Shown in pieces: positions 45,245 through 56,019 of a stretch of 64,000 nt of DNA. Position 1 is the stretch's first letter. Every line of letters begins with the position of its first letter. Both the position numbers and the translations under genes were made by a program. The stretch is from Macrotis lagotis (Eukaryota; Chordata; Mammalia; Peramelemorphia; Peramelidae): positions 623,793,352 through 623,857,351 of the forward strand of contig NC_133666.1 of assembly GCF_037893015.1 (NCBI RefSeq). Direction: 5' to 3'. The notes beneath the pieces are model-generated. The model did no database searches. It was given only the letters and a program-made list of their open reading frames with translations, and was not told the origin of the DNA.

Positions 45245-45283
45245 CAGTTTTGTGTCAGGGTCAGCCTGGGCTTCCATATGGTG
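45245..45283 (-). promoter_or_regulatory. 23-RSS of the V segment
   Basis: On the coding strand: heptamer CACCATA (45283-45277; only CAC and one other base match the consensus), 23-bp spacer, nonamer ACAAAACTG (45253-45245, 6 of 9). Position directly after GCAAGACT and the exact spacer length support it. The heptamer is weak, so V use may be low. Confidence 0.8.
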
Positions 45284-45593
45284 AGTCTTGCACAATAGTA
45301 AATGCCTGAGTCCTCCTTCTGCAGATTGTGCAGAGTCAGTGAGACAGTGCTGGCCTCATTGTTTCTGAAAATGAAGGCTCTATTCCGAATGCCTTTCCCA
45401 TAGACCTGCTTTTCACCTGCCGCAGCAGTGATACTGGCCACAAACTCTCTGGAGCGTCCAGCTGGTCTCCAGTGCCACGAAAAGGAAAAATCCTTAAAGC
45501 GGAGTCCTGAGGCTTTACAGGTCAGGGTCAAGTTCTGACCCTCATAAATCATTTTGCCTCCTGTCTCCACCAGCTGCACCTGGGTCCAGGACC
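45284..45593 (-). CDS. TRMV: TCR-mu V segment (IGHV-like), V exon
   Basis: Seen: acceptor TCCTTCTGTGTGTCCTCTGCAG, then a 310-nt open exon (phase-1 start) that ends at an RSS. It encodes QVQLVETGG at the start, first cysteine in LTLTCKASG, core tryptophan in SFSWHW, VSLTLHNL and EDSGIYYCAR with the second cysteine: a complete V domain of immunoglobulin heavy-chain type. Known: opossum V-mu genes are IGHV-related, whereas C-mu is delta-like. Odd: the framework-2 WVRQ motif is replaced by WHWR, and the next residues are PAGRSREF. One N-glycosylation sequon (NLT) is present. Role: after joining to D and J it is the outer, variable domain of the chain. It could be an IGHV orphon, but D and J segments with matching RSS in line on the same strand argue for TCR-mu. 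Confidence 0.93.
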
Positions 45594-45834
45594 CTGCAGA
45601 GGACACACAGAAGGAGAAGGTCAACCCCACACTGAACCCTTTGGAAAGGAAAGATGAAGGACTAGGACAAAGATACCAGAAAGCTAATGAAAGACTGGGT
45701 CTCATATCCAGGCTGCTCAATCCATTAGATAAGGAAAAATGGGAACAGAGAGGAACAGAAATATCTGGAAACTAATTGAAGGTCATACACACAAATCCAG
45801 GAAGAGGGAAGGAAAGGAATGAGGACAGAGATAC
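45594..45834 (-). other. Leader intron of the V segment
   Basis: 241-bp intron between donor TCAG/GTATCT and the V acceptor. The frame 45244-45720 runs through its 3' end by chance. Confidence 0.78.
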
Positions 45835-45904
45835 CTGAGAAATTACAGACCAGTAGTCCAAAAAGGTAGGCCCTGGAAAGAGTATTAAGGCTCCTGGTAA
45901 ACAT
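45835..45904 (-). CDS. TRMV: Leader exon of the TCR-mu V segment
   Basis: Seen: ATG at 45904, 23 codons with a basic start and a hydrophobic run (AYLFGLLVC), donor TCAG/GTATCT, phase 1, which fits the phase-1 V exon. An upstream in-frame ATG at 45916 would add MACK, and one at 45958 would add more. I chose 45904 because it gives a signal peptide of normal length. Role: ER targeting. Confidence 0.75.
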
Positions 45905-46280
45905 TTTGCAGGCCATAGCAGGTGTGGAATAAGTTTCAAGAGGTATAGTTAGATCCAAGTAGCTCTGATTCAGGGCTGATTATGTCTGCATGGACATGAA
46001 TTCCACCCAGACAGGGCAGTCTTTTAAAAAGTAGCCCATCCCCCCACCTTGGGGAGGAGCATGAGAGGAAGACAAGTGAGTTTGGAGAGAAGGAACTTGC
46101 CCCAACATAACATAACTTGTGATTGTGTGGCTGATTCTCAGTTCCAGTGGTATTTGAATAACTTCCTTCACTTACCATCATAGAATCTGGAGCATCCTTT
46201 CTATAGTTGGGGGATGTTCAAGGCACAAATCAACATCTACAAGTCTTAGCGGGTAAGTCTGGAGAGTCTACCTATACCTA
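45905..46280. other. V segment upstream region
   Basis: No repeat named. It should hold the 5' UTR and promoter of the V segment; I cannot point to a TATA box. Confidence 0.4.
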
Positions 46281-46288
46281 ATTTGCAT
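46281..46288 (-). promoter_or_regulatory. Candidate octamer of the V promoter
   Basis: A perfect ATGCAAAT on the coding strand, about 380 bp 5' of the leader ATG. IGHV promoters carry this Oct-binding site, but usually nearer the start. The same 8-mer also occurs by chance in L1 copies here. Confidence 0.35.
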
Positions 46289-46620
46289 CTTCAGTATTGA
46301 ATCAATTAAACTGTGAAAGTATCATTTTAAAGTGACAAAATAAAAATGAGATTCATCTGGAGGAACAAAAAGTCAAAAATCTCAAGTAGAAATCATGAAA
46401 CAAAACAGGAACAAAGAAGTTCTATTGGGATCATTTAAAAAAAGACACTTATCTATTTAATGAGTCTTTTTTAATATAGTCAACTACACTGATCTTGAAA
46501 CAACATTAATTTCTTTTTTCTAGTGGCAAAAAAACCCAAAAAACTGTCAAACAGAACAAAGAAATATTGATATCATTTCCAAACTGGTAAGCACAGAACT
46601 AAGAGACACTATTTTATGAT

Positions 46621-46804
46621 ATTTTTTACATGCCCTTCTCTCTTTCTCTGTCTCTCTGTCAGTCTCTGTGTGTATCTCAGTCTCTCTGAATGTATGTCTC
46701 TATGTGTTTCTCTCTGTCTATCTGTCTGTATCTATATGTCTCTGTTTCTGTCTCTGTCTCTCTCTCTCTGTCTCTGTCTCTCTGTCTCTGTCTCTGTCTC
46801 TCTG

Positions 46805-46849
<45 letters not shown>

Positions 46850-46866
46850 CTCGCTCTCGCTCTCTT
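46621..46866. repeat. Long (TCTCTG/TC)n polypyrimidine tract
   Basis: About 245 bp of TCTCTGTC and TC repeats, ending in CTCGCT units. It lies about 0.7 kb 5' of the V leader. The three overlapping frames are artefacts. Confidence 0.95.
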
Positions 46867-46869
46867 CCC

Positions 46870-47770
46870 CTTTATATACTCAGGACTGATAACTGTGACT
46901 CCTGCAATATGCTGAATACTAAAGCAGATTCAAAGACTGGTGTCTACAGCATAACACAGGAAGACTGGTCTGTTCTACTTCAGGATATATGTGACTGTCC
47001 TCTTTGAAGATACCTTCAGCTCCATCATCAATTATGTCCTATAAAACATCTCATCACAACATTTCCATGAGGTGTTTGGTCAAGTTCTATGCAGCTACCC
47101 AACTCTCCAGAATGACAACAGAGAAAAGCTGCTGCAGAGTATGAATTCCACAGCCAGCAAATACTGCTGCTCATGTTCATTGAGTTTCATTTTACCCATG
47201 ACACAATTCCTCTGTAAGGAGAACTTATCAATTTTGCTTAAGAACTTTTCAGAGCAAGGCCACGTATTCAGAGCAAAGCATTGGTAATTGGATTACTGGA
47301 GTCCAGCTGAGAAAATAAACCAATGGAAATTGCTCCAGAGCCTGATCCAAGTATAGAGACCTACCCAAGGGAAAATGAAATATAAATTCTAAATAAAGGA
47401 GTTATTATTATGTGATTCTCTTCCCACTCCCTTGCAACCCCTCAAAACCAACAAACCAAAAAACACAATGAAAAGAAAAGGGATATTAATAAGTACTCAT
47501 TTTGACAAAGTAGATCTGATTTTCAGTTTCACAAAAGAAAATATGATCTCCAATCCCTACTCCTATCTTCCTATCCCTTTGAATGAGAAATTTGTCTCAT
47601 TCTTCACTCTTTGAGTCATTTATCTCTCCAGCAGGAGGTGGATAGCTTACTTTATTATTAATCCTTTGGAATTCTTATTCATCATTAAGCTAATTCCCTC
47701 AAAATTGTTTTTACCATAATGTCATTATATAAATTATTCTCCTGGTTATGTACACTTTATTCTGCATCAG
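46870..47770. other. No gene recognised
   Basis: Single-copy-looking DNA. Frames 46690-47007 and 47072-47287 have no known content. Confidence 0.4.
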
Positions 47771-47773
47771 TTT

Positions 47774-47775
<2 letters not shown>

Positions 47776-47820
<45 letters not shown>
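47776..47820. repeat. (AT)n microsatellite
   Basis: About 45 bp of alternating AT, followed by GGAGATAGATAT repeats to 47850. Confidence 0.95.
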
Positions 47821-47822
<2 letters not shown>

Positions 47823-47917
47823 AGATAGATATATGGAGATAGATATACATGTAGATGCATAAATATAGATAGATATGACACATGTAATGCAGAAAACTTC
47901 TTAATAAATAACACTTA

Positions 47918-48067
47918 TGGGGCAGCTAGGTGGCACAGTGGATAGAGCACTGGCCCTGGATTCAGGAGGACCTGGGTTCAAATCTGGTTTCAGACACTCA
48001 ATAATTACCTAGCCATGTAATGTTAGGTAAGTCACTTAACCCCAGTGCATTACAAAAAACAAAAAAA
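47918..48067 (+). mobile_element. Marsupial SINE
   Basis: From GGGGCAGCTAGGTGGCACAG to a T/A-rich end; 'ACACTT' type duplication on both sides (47911 and 48071). Confidence 0.88.
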
Positions 48068-48119
48068 AATGACACTTCAACCAGAAGTTTCTAATTAGGG
48101 TTTATGTGACACCTTTCTT

Positions 48120-48560
48120 CCTCCTTACTCTGACTTCATAATATCTCTTGTTTATGTGCTCTTCTCTCCTCTTATGTTGCCACTTCCTTGATATAGGTCC
48201 TCATCACCTCATGCCTGAACTACTGAAGAAGCCTGCTGGTGTGTCTCCCTGCCACAAGACCTTTCCACTCCAGTCTATCCTTCATTCAGTTGTCAAAGTG
48301 ATCTTCTTAAAACACAGATCTGATCAGTCATCTTCCCTAATCAATAGACTTCAGTGGCATCCTGTCACCTCCAAAATCAAATATTGACTCTTCTGTTTGA
48401 TATTCAAAGCCTTTCATAACTTAAGATAAACCCTACTTTTCTAATCCTTACACTTTACATGCCCCCACCCATGTATTTTATGATCTAGTGATATTCCATC
48501 TTCACACTCCAGGAATTTTCTTTGGTTATCACTGGAATTCTCTCCTTCCTCTTCTCTACC
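48120..48560 (+). repeat. L2 LINE
   Basis: GGTCCTCATCACCTCATGCC, AACACAGATCTGATCAGTCA, TTCAAAGCCTTTCATAACTT in L2 order. Confidence 0.75.
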
Positions 48561-48569
48561 TCTTTACCC

Positions 48570-51040
48570 TCCAATTTCCGTAAGTTATGGGGGCTTTGAA
48601 TATATGTTGACCATTTTAGTCTGGGTCTTTTACCTCTGGCTTCTTCTTCTGTTTTTATCTTTCTCCTAACATAGGCAATCAAACATTGATTATCTGATTG
48701 ATATTTCCAGCCTTAGAGGCAACCTTATCAGTTTGCAAGAGTAGGAGCACTTGATCCTTTCCTTCAGTTGGAGTTGACTAGAAGTTGTAGGAGGTACCTG
48801 CAACTACATTCTTCTTGGAGATGATCTCCAACAGAGGGATATGCCTATCTTCTAGACTGCTTCACTGTAAGAGATGAACCTTGCAAGACTGGTTTGTACT
48901 CTAAAGAGCTGAGGAAAAATGTTTCATGACTTACTGTTTTACATTTCATCCCCTTGGAAGCATATAGTAGGAGTTATAAGTTCCTGCTTCATATTTAAGA
49001 CTTTTAAGACTTTTCAGTATATGTATGGCTGCATAATGCTCACAAGAGAACTTTAGAAATAAAAACTGGTAAACCATGAACCTCAAAACTATCTTGAGAT
49101 TGAGTAAATGTCCACTGGCGTTGGTTTAAGTAGAAGCAATGAAGATAATGCAAATGTAATGGATGATAAACTTCTGTTCAATAGGGCTGCTTGAATGAAG
49201 ACAGGTTGCCTATCTCCCCTCTATATTTATTACACACACACACACACATACACACACTTCAATTTCATACCAGACCAAATGATGAACAAGGAACTCAATG
49301 AGAAACTACAGTAAGTGACTTCTTCCACTCAAAAGTACACAAAAAGCCAATAGCTCCTGGGCAATAGGAAAGGGGGCCCCTCTTATATCCAACCCTGGTG
49401 CAAGCAAACAAGACTACAGTTTCACAATAGTACTTATCAGAGAAGAGCCAGAGACACTTGTAGTCTATTTTAATTTTCCAGTGAAGTCAACAATAATTGA
49501 CAGAAATGCTGCCCAATGGGTCTGCCACATGCACTATGTGCAGTATACAGAGGTACCTGGGCTACACAACTAGCATACAGAATTGTAGGGAGAAAGAAAG
49601 GGAGGAGGGAAGGCATAGATTAGTATGTAAAATAACATTTTAAAACTTTAAGAAAAAAATTATTGGTGATAGCTTTCTATTCAGAGGCATCAAAAATAAA
49701 GGTTCACATAAGAAATCCCCAGGGGAGTTGTAAATCCACCAAAAAAAAAAAAAAAACCTCTTTGTAGCCCTAAAAAGTAGCTGAGACTAGTGAAAGTGCA
49801 ACCCAGACCCAGACATACCAGAATTCTGAGCACCTTGTTCTAAGATGAGTATCTAGCTCTCTGAACCTCAAAGATTGCTGGCAAGTCATGCCTAGCCATT
49901 GGAGGAGGTTAGTGCAGAAACCCAGTTGAACAAAGGTGAGGCCAAGCAGAACTAACAACCCCACCCAAAAGTGCAGAAGAGAAGTTGAGGGCAGAAGAAA
50001 GGAAGTAGAGTTGGCCTTGGCTTTTTACCAGATCAGGTACTAAATCTAGAGATAACTTAAGCAAAGACATAAACCACTATTGAAAATTTTTGTGAAACTA
50101 GAGATCTCCTAAAAGAAAAAGGGGGTGGCTGGGGGTAATTAGTTTCATTAAGCTAACCATTTGGTGGAGGAGCATGCTTATTACCTACATAACTGGATAG
50201 AGTGAACTTAGAAGGTATTGTTTGACCATAATCTGTCTCTTCTCTCAGTTTGACTTCTTCCTTTCTAATGGCCTTCCAAAGAGAAAAGAGATATAATAGT
50301 GTAAAGTAGATGCTTCAGTCCTTTCCTATCTGAGACCTATGTATGACCCATGCATATGGACCTCAGTTCTTTACCTTACCATTTATATTTTCATTGTAAA
50401 TAAAAGAGACCAGAGACAGAAGTCTAAAAGTAAAGCCCAAATCCAGTTTTGTAGCCCATTCAGCATCAATGCCTTAGTGTGAGAAGCAGCCTTTGGAACC
50501 CAGTATCTCAGATCAGAGGTAGTTCCTGTCCAACAGCAATGCTACATTCAGTTATGAACTTAAGACTATTTTAAAACAGTATAAAATATGAAACCTCTCT
50601 CAGCAGAGACTAAAAGAATAGAAAAGAGGAGTATATGAAGGTATGAGGAATATCAAGATACCTTCCCATACCCCCAGTCTCCTCTTCCCTCTGATTGGAG
50701 GGCTGAAGTATGGAACTTCCAAAGCTTTCCTTTAGAGAGAACAGGATCTAAACTCTCCATCTAACTTTCTTTTTTGCAGCCCCAAGGAACATGATGTAAA
50801 GGGTACTCTGGTCACACTTTCTGTTTTTCAGGCCCCTTTTGTGTGTTGTGGCCCTTCTTATTTGTATTCAAAGATTTAATGTTCTCTGCCATAATTCACA
50901 TATAATGGATAAGGCATCAGAAAAACTAGATATTAATCCTGCTTCTGACCACTCACCACCTAAAGTCATGATTCTGTAGCCCTCCTTTCCAGGGTTGATA
51001 TAGTTTAGTGTGCCTATTCAAAGACCACAGGTTGATAGGA
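48570..51040. other. No gene recognised
   Basis: Mostly unassigned DNA with a (CA)n tract at 49233-49256 and an A-run at 49741-49756. The short frames here have no known content. Confidence 0.4.
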
Positions 51041-51044
51041 TCAT

Positions 51045-51235
51045 AGATTTAGACTGAAAGAGACCATAGGGGTCTTCTTATTCAACTCTCTCATTTTAAA
51101 AATGAGGAAACTAGGTTCAAAAAATATTACATAGATTGCCCAGAGTTCCATATACTATACACCTAATAGAAGGTAAACTCCTTTAGGGCAGGTAGGAACT
51201 ATCTTACTCTTTAATATTTGCATTTTCTGCACCTA
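51045..51235. repeat. MIR-related fragment
   Basis: GATCATAGATTTAGACTGAA, CTCATTTTAAAAATGAGGAA, ATTGCCCAGAGTTCC resemble a MIR-like mammalian repeat. Confidence 0.45.
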
Positions 51236-51239
51236 GAGT

Positions 51240-51485
51240 TCCTAATGCATTTTGTTGTTGAGTTGTTTCAGTTGTGTCTGACTCTCAGTGACTCCATTTG
51301 AGTTTCAGGGTTCTGGGGTGGAGGAGAGAAGATATGGGAATGGTTTGCCATTTCTTTCTCCAGTTCATGTTATAGATGAAGAAATGAGGCATTCAGGGTT
51401 AAGTGCTTTGTCCAGGGTCACATAGCTAAGAAGATGAGTCTTCTTGGCTCTAGGCCCCACATTTATCTACTATGCCACCTAGTTA
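51240..51485 (-). repeat. MAR/Ther-type SINE, antisense, long
   Basis: GTTGTGTCTGACTCTCAGTG, GAATGGTTTGCCATTTCTTT, AGTGCTTTGTCCAGGGTCAC, CTATGCCACCTAGTT in antisense order. Confidence 0.8.
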
Positions 51486-51867
51486 GAATGTAGAATAGGA
51501 GCTTAATACAGACAGTTCCCACTTTATGTAAATTTATCAATGTAAAGGGATTTTTATGTAATGTGAAAGCAAGAGAAGAAACATGAGGACAGGGTTAGCC
51601 ACATGTGGGGTTGGCCAGAACCAAAAGGAAGATTACTTAGGACTAGATAGACATAGACAGGAAAGGATAGGCCACACTCTGGGGTTGGCAACAGAAACAG
51701 AGTACCTGAGCATGGATGGAGAGAAGATCGACAAGAGGGAACTGGAAAGTTGTTGGGTGGGCAGAGCAGGACACTTCTCTCTCATCACTGAATGTCTCAC
51801 ACCAAGTCTCCAATGCCTGCACAATGTCTAGGCCTCCAGGAGTCCATTATTCTGCTTTCACTTGAAT

Positions 51868-51870
<3 letters not shown>

Positions 51871-51899
<29 letters not shown>
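51871..51899. repeat. (AG)n microsatellite
   Basis: About 14 AG units. Confidence 0.95.
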
Positions 51900-51902
<3 letters not shown>

Positions 51903-51930
51903 GTATTATACAGTAAAGTTAAGATAGGTG

Positions 51931-52074
51931 GGGCAGCTAGGTACTGCAGAGGATAGATCACTGACCCTGGAGTCAGAAGGACCTGAGTTCAAATCCAACA
52001 TCAGATACTAATTATGTGATCTTGGGCAAGTCACTTAACCCCATTGCCTTGCCAAAAAAAAAAAAAAAAAAGAA
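51931..52074 (+). mobile_element. Marsupial SINE
   Basis: GGGGCAGCTAGGTACTGCAG to CCCCATTGCCTTGCCAAAAA, with a small internal deletion before TAATTATGTGAT. Confidence 0.87.
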
Positions 52075-52410
52075 ATTCATGCAGTCATCCTCCACACCTT
52101 TTTTGACTAGAGACTAATATTACTACTGTTGACACAACTTCCTGGTAGCCTAATTACAAAAGTAAGCCCACTGAGAAGCAGGAATTGTTCTTCCTCAGGA
52201 TTTAACAACATAATCAACCTAGAGTCAGGGAAGCTATATTGAAGTGAATTAATTTTGTAGACTTGTTGAGAAACTTTCCATGCTGTGGCTAAATAAACTT
52301 CCTTTTGCTGAGAAAGTTGGAAAGCTATCTGGCAAAACTGTCTTTATATTATATTAATTATATCAATTGTTCATACAAGTCTCTGATTTCTCTGAAACCC
52401 TCTCCATTTT

Positions 52411-52545
52411 ATTTTTTTTTAGGATTTTGCAAGGCAAATGGGGTTAAGTGGCTTGCCCAAGGCCACACAGCTAGGTAATTATTAAGTGTCTGAGGTCAGA
52501 TTTGAACTCAGGTACTTCTGACTCCAGGGCCAGTGTCTCCATTAC
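52411..52545 (-). mobile_element. Marsupial SINE, antisense, head missing
   Basis: Starts at the T-rich tail and stops at GGGCCAGTGTCTCC, without the GCCACCTAGC block. Confidence 0.85.
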
Positions 52546-52786
52546 TTATAGCACAAAAATATCTTATTATATTTATATATTAAAACTTGTCTAGTCTTTC
52601 TCCAGTTTATGGTCAGCACCTCCTCAGATTCTCAATCTTTGATATGTCAAAAAAAAGGCACAAAATTTTTTGTGCTTCCTTAGTTAGACTATTTTTTGCT
52701 TAATACTAACCTTTCTTCTAATCTACCTTTCCTCTTTTCTTTCTTCCTTCCTACTTCCATTTTGAGCAAAATATATCTTTGTACGC

Positions 52787-52790
<4 letters not shown>

Positions 52791-52832
<42 letters not shown>
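52791..52832. repeat. (GT)n microsatellite
   Basis: About 21 GT units. Confidence 0.95.
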
Positions 52833-52834
<2 letters not shown>

Positions 52835-52870
52835 TCTTCTTCCTTTGTCCAGTTCAGATGAAAGTGGGAT

Positions 52871-53051
52871 TGGGGCGGCTAGGTGATGCAGTGAATGGGG
52901 CAGCTGGGTGGTGCAGTGAATAGAGCACCAGCCTTGGAGTCAGGAGTACCTGGGTTCAAATCCGACCTCAGACACTTAATAATTACCTATCCGTGTGGCC
53001 TTGGGCAAGCCACTTAACCCCACTGCCTTGAAAAATCTAAAATAAATAAAT
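52871..53051 (+). mobile_element. Marsupial SINE with a doubled 5' head
   Basis: The head (GGGGCGGCTAGGTGATGCAG TGAAT) is followed at once by a second, complete head (GGGGCAGCTGGGTGGTGCAG TGAAT) and the usual body. One target duplication, AGATGAAAGTGG, lies outside both (52858 and 53054). Confidence 0.9.
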
Positions 53052-53428
53052 AAGATGAAAGTGGAATTTAAGCGCCAGCTTCCCTTTTCTCTCTCTTTTC
53101 TCTCCTTATCCTTGTTTGTATAGATCTTAATTTATAAATCCTGATTATATGACCTAATTTTCTCTTCCTTCTCTACCCCTATAGCATATTCCTCTTCCGC
53201 CTCTACTTCTATTCTTCTCTTAAAATCATCAACTCGTAACAAAATCATTCCCAGGCCTTGTTTAATTAAACTTTCTCTATAACTCCAGATGATGAAAGGC
53301 TTCATAGAGCAGTTTAATCCTTTTCTAGTCCTCTTCATTATTCATTCATTGTTATCTTTTTATGTTTCCTGTTAATGCTTTATGTTTTATTTTGAATTTC
53401 AAGGTTTTTTCATCAAAGAATTCTTGGA

Positions 53429-53590
53429 AGGGGCAGCTAGGTGGCGTAGTAGATAAAGCACCGGCCCTGGTGTCAGGAGTACCTGGGTTCAAATCTGGTC
53501 TCAGATACTTAATAATTACCTAGCCGTGTGGCCTTGGGCAAGCCACTTAACCCCATTGCCTTGCAAAAAAAAAATTTAATTAAAAAAAAA
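53429..53590 (+). mobile_element. Marsupial SINE
   Basis: Near-consensus; AAAGAATTCTTG on both sides (about 53415 and 53590). Confidence 0.92.
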
Positions 53591-53619
53591 AAGAATTCTT
53601 GAAATACTTCTATTTCATT

Positions 53620-54300
53620 AGTGGTCTTCCTCCCCTCTCCCTGCAGCATTATACCAAGTTTTGCTGGTAAGTTTAATTTTTTTAAAATTTAATTTAAATT
53701 TAAATTTAATTTCATTTTAATTCTTTTTTTTTTGCAAGGTAATGGGATTAAGTGCCTCACTCAAGGCCACACGGCTAGGTAATTATTAAGTGTCTGAGGC
53801 CAGATTTGGTACTCCTGCCTGACTGCAGGGCCAGTCCTCTATCCACTGCACTACCTAGCCAGCCCTGGTAAATTATTCTTGGTTAAAAGCCGATAATGTT
53901 TGCCTTTGTTCTCTATTCCTTTACATTTGTGGTTAAATTATGTATGAGTTTAACTGTGACTCCTTGAAACTTGAATTCTTTCTGGATACTTGCAAAATTT
54001 TCTTTGACCTGGAAATCAAATTTTGGCTATGATTTTCTTGGGAATTTTTATTTGGGGATTTCTTACAAGAAGTGAACAATGATTCTATTTCATTTTATCC
54101 TCTGATTGAAAGAAATTTGAATTTATTTTGATTTAAGATTTCTTGGATCTAGGCTCTTTTTTTTAATCAGGGCATTTAGATACTTTCTTCTCAATCTGTT
54201 TTCCAGATCAGTTGTTTTTGCTGAGTTATCTTATATTTTCCTTCTTTTTTCAGTCTTTTGACTTTCCTTGAAATCAGTTATTTTTGGGGTTTTTTTTTTC
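53620..54300 (-). mobile_element. Old L1 ORF1 region, antisense
   Basis: TTTTGGCTATGATTTTCTTG GGAATTT is the complement of the L1 ORF1 NIIAKF-type block (compare 60601-60620), and CTCAATCTGTTTTCCAGATC AG matches the downstream part. A SINE interrupts it at 53716-53873. Confidence 0.6.
53716..53873 (-). mobile_element. Marsupial SINE, antisense
   Basis: From TTTTTTTTTGCAAGGTAATG to CTACCTAGCCAGCCC; lies inside the old L1 region. Confidence 0.85.
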
Positions 54301-54514
54301 TTTTTTCCCCAAAAGCTTAGTATAATGTCTGGCACCATAGCAGCCAGTTTGTAATTGTAGATTAATTTGTAAACAGATACAACAAGCTTTGACTGCCACT
54401 TGGTGGTTTTCACAGATATAGCAGCCCATGCAACCAAGACCAAAAACTTTGGCTACAGACCTGGGGGACAGGGCCCATCCCAGTATAAGACCTTTAATGC
54501 TGTCCCTCACACTC

Positions 54515-54600
54515 CAAGTAGAATTCAAGCTCCTTGAGGGCAAAGATCATTTATTTTTTGTTATTTTCTTTATCCTCAGTACCTAGAACAGCTCATTTTC
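54515..54600 (+). repeat. L2 LINE tail
   Basis: CAAGCTCCTTGAGGGCAAAG, TCCTCAGTACCTAGAACAGC. Confidence 0.6.
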
Positions 54601-54929
54601 ACCCCAAAAGGCAGAAATTAAACATAGTATATTTTCAGATCATGACATAAAATTAGAATTAAACAACAATAATATTAGAAAAATTAATAAACTACATATA
54701 AATTTTTAAATTCCACTTATTAACCAATGATTAAATTGAAGAAGAAAAATAATGGGTAATTTTAAATTATATTCATACCTTTTCTTTTTGTATTCTATCT
54801 CAACACCATCAATGAACTCTCTTCTTTATAACAAAGAATAACAATTCATCAAAAAAACTAAATTTGATACCTATTTCATCCTTCCCTCTATGCTATTCCA
54901 AGAATCCCTTCTTTCAGTAGATGATCTGT

Positions 54930-55045
54930 CAGTCATGAAGCATTTATTAAGTGCTTACAATATATCAGGCATTATACTAATCATTAGGGATACAAAGAAA
55001 GGCAAAAAAATGCCCCTGTCCTCCTGGAGCTTACATTATATTCAC
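54930..55045 (+). repeat. Ancient mammalian repeat fragment
   Basis: AAGCATTTATTAAGTGCTTA, TGCCCCTGTCCTCCTGGAGC; same family as 13870-14005. Confidence 0.5.
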
Positions 55046-55187
55046 TTTACTTCTTCCTAAGAAAGTTGTGGACTTTTCTCTCATCTCCCCTACTTTATAC
55101 TTCAATCCATTTCTATATCTTCATTCTTTCTCACCCCTTACATCAAATTAGTTACCAAATCTTGATTCTATCTAAACAATAATATCA

Positions 55188-55348
55188 GGGGCGGCTAGGT
55201 GGCATAGTGAATAAAGCACCAGCCTTGGAGTCAGGAGTACCTGGGTTCAAATCTGGTCTCAGACACTTAATAATTACCTAGCTGTGTGGCCTCAGGCAAG
55301 CCACTTAACTCCATTTGCCTTGCAAAAAAAAAAAAAAACTAAAGAAGC
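55188..55348 (+). mobile_element. Marsupial SINE
   Basis: GGGGCGGCTAGGTGGCATAG to CATTTGCCTTGCAAAAAAA; CTAAACAA(T/C)AATAT on both sides. Confidence 0.92.
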
Positions 55349-55349
55349 C

Positions 55350-55830
55350 CCCTAAACAACAATATTTTTCAAATCTGTCCTTTTCTCTTCATTTTCCTAG
55401 CTGCAACCTTGGTTTAGGCCCTCATTACCCTTCACCTGGACCATTATAAGTTTCACTGGTCTTGCTACCTCCAGGTTCTCCCCTGTCCAATTATACCTCC
55501 AACAGCTGACAAAATAATCACTGGATTAGGATTTACCAATTGATTCCTTTGCTCAAGAAGCTTCTTGAGCTCCTTACTGTCTATAGAATACAAATTCTAC
55601 ATCATAGAATTTAGATCCCTCCAATCTGTCTACCTTTCTAAACATAAAGTTTATGCAGTTTCATGTTTAAATGAAATTTTTCCTCAAGTGTAATAATCTT
55701 CTTTCTGAGAACCTTTGCACAAGATCAGAATGTGCTTTCTTCCCTCCCCTCTTAAATTCCCTTCATCCCTTTAATTTCATCTCAAGTGCCATTGCCTATT
55801 TGAGGCCTTTTCTATTATCCCCAACTTGCT
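55350..55830 (+). repeat. L2 LINE
   Basis: CTAGCTGCAACCTTGGTTTA, TTGCTCAAGAAGCTTCTTGA, GAGAACCTTTGCACAAGATC. Interrupts nothing else. Confidence 0.7.
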
Positions 55831-55863
55831 ACTGTTTCCCTCAAAATTATTTTGTGTGTGTGC

Positions 55864-55865
<2 letters not shown>

Positions 55866-55927
<62 letters not shown>

Positions 55928-55928
55928 T
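55866..55928. repeat. (TA)n microsatellite
   Basis: About 60 bp of TA with one GCA break. Confidence 0.95.
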
Positions 55929-56019
55929 TCTATGGAATTTTGTATAAAATAGCAAAATTTTGTGTAATTCAGCAAAAACATTTCAAGCAGCTGGCATACT
56001 AAAGGAAAAAGTAGTCTAG

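Noticed and set aside
46616..47007. Three overlapping frames rich in S, L, C, V
   Set aside because: They are translations of the TC/TCTCTG simple repeat.
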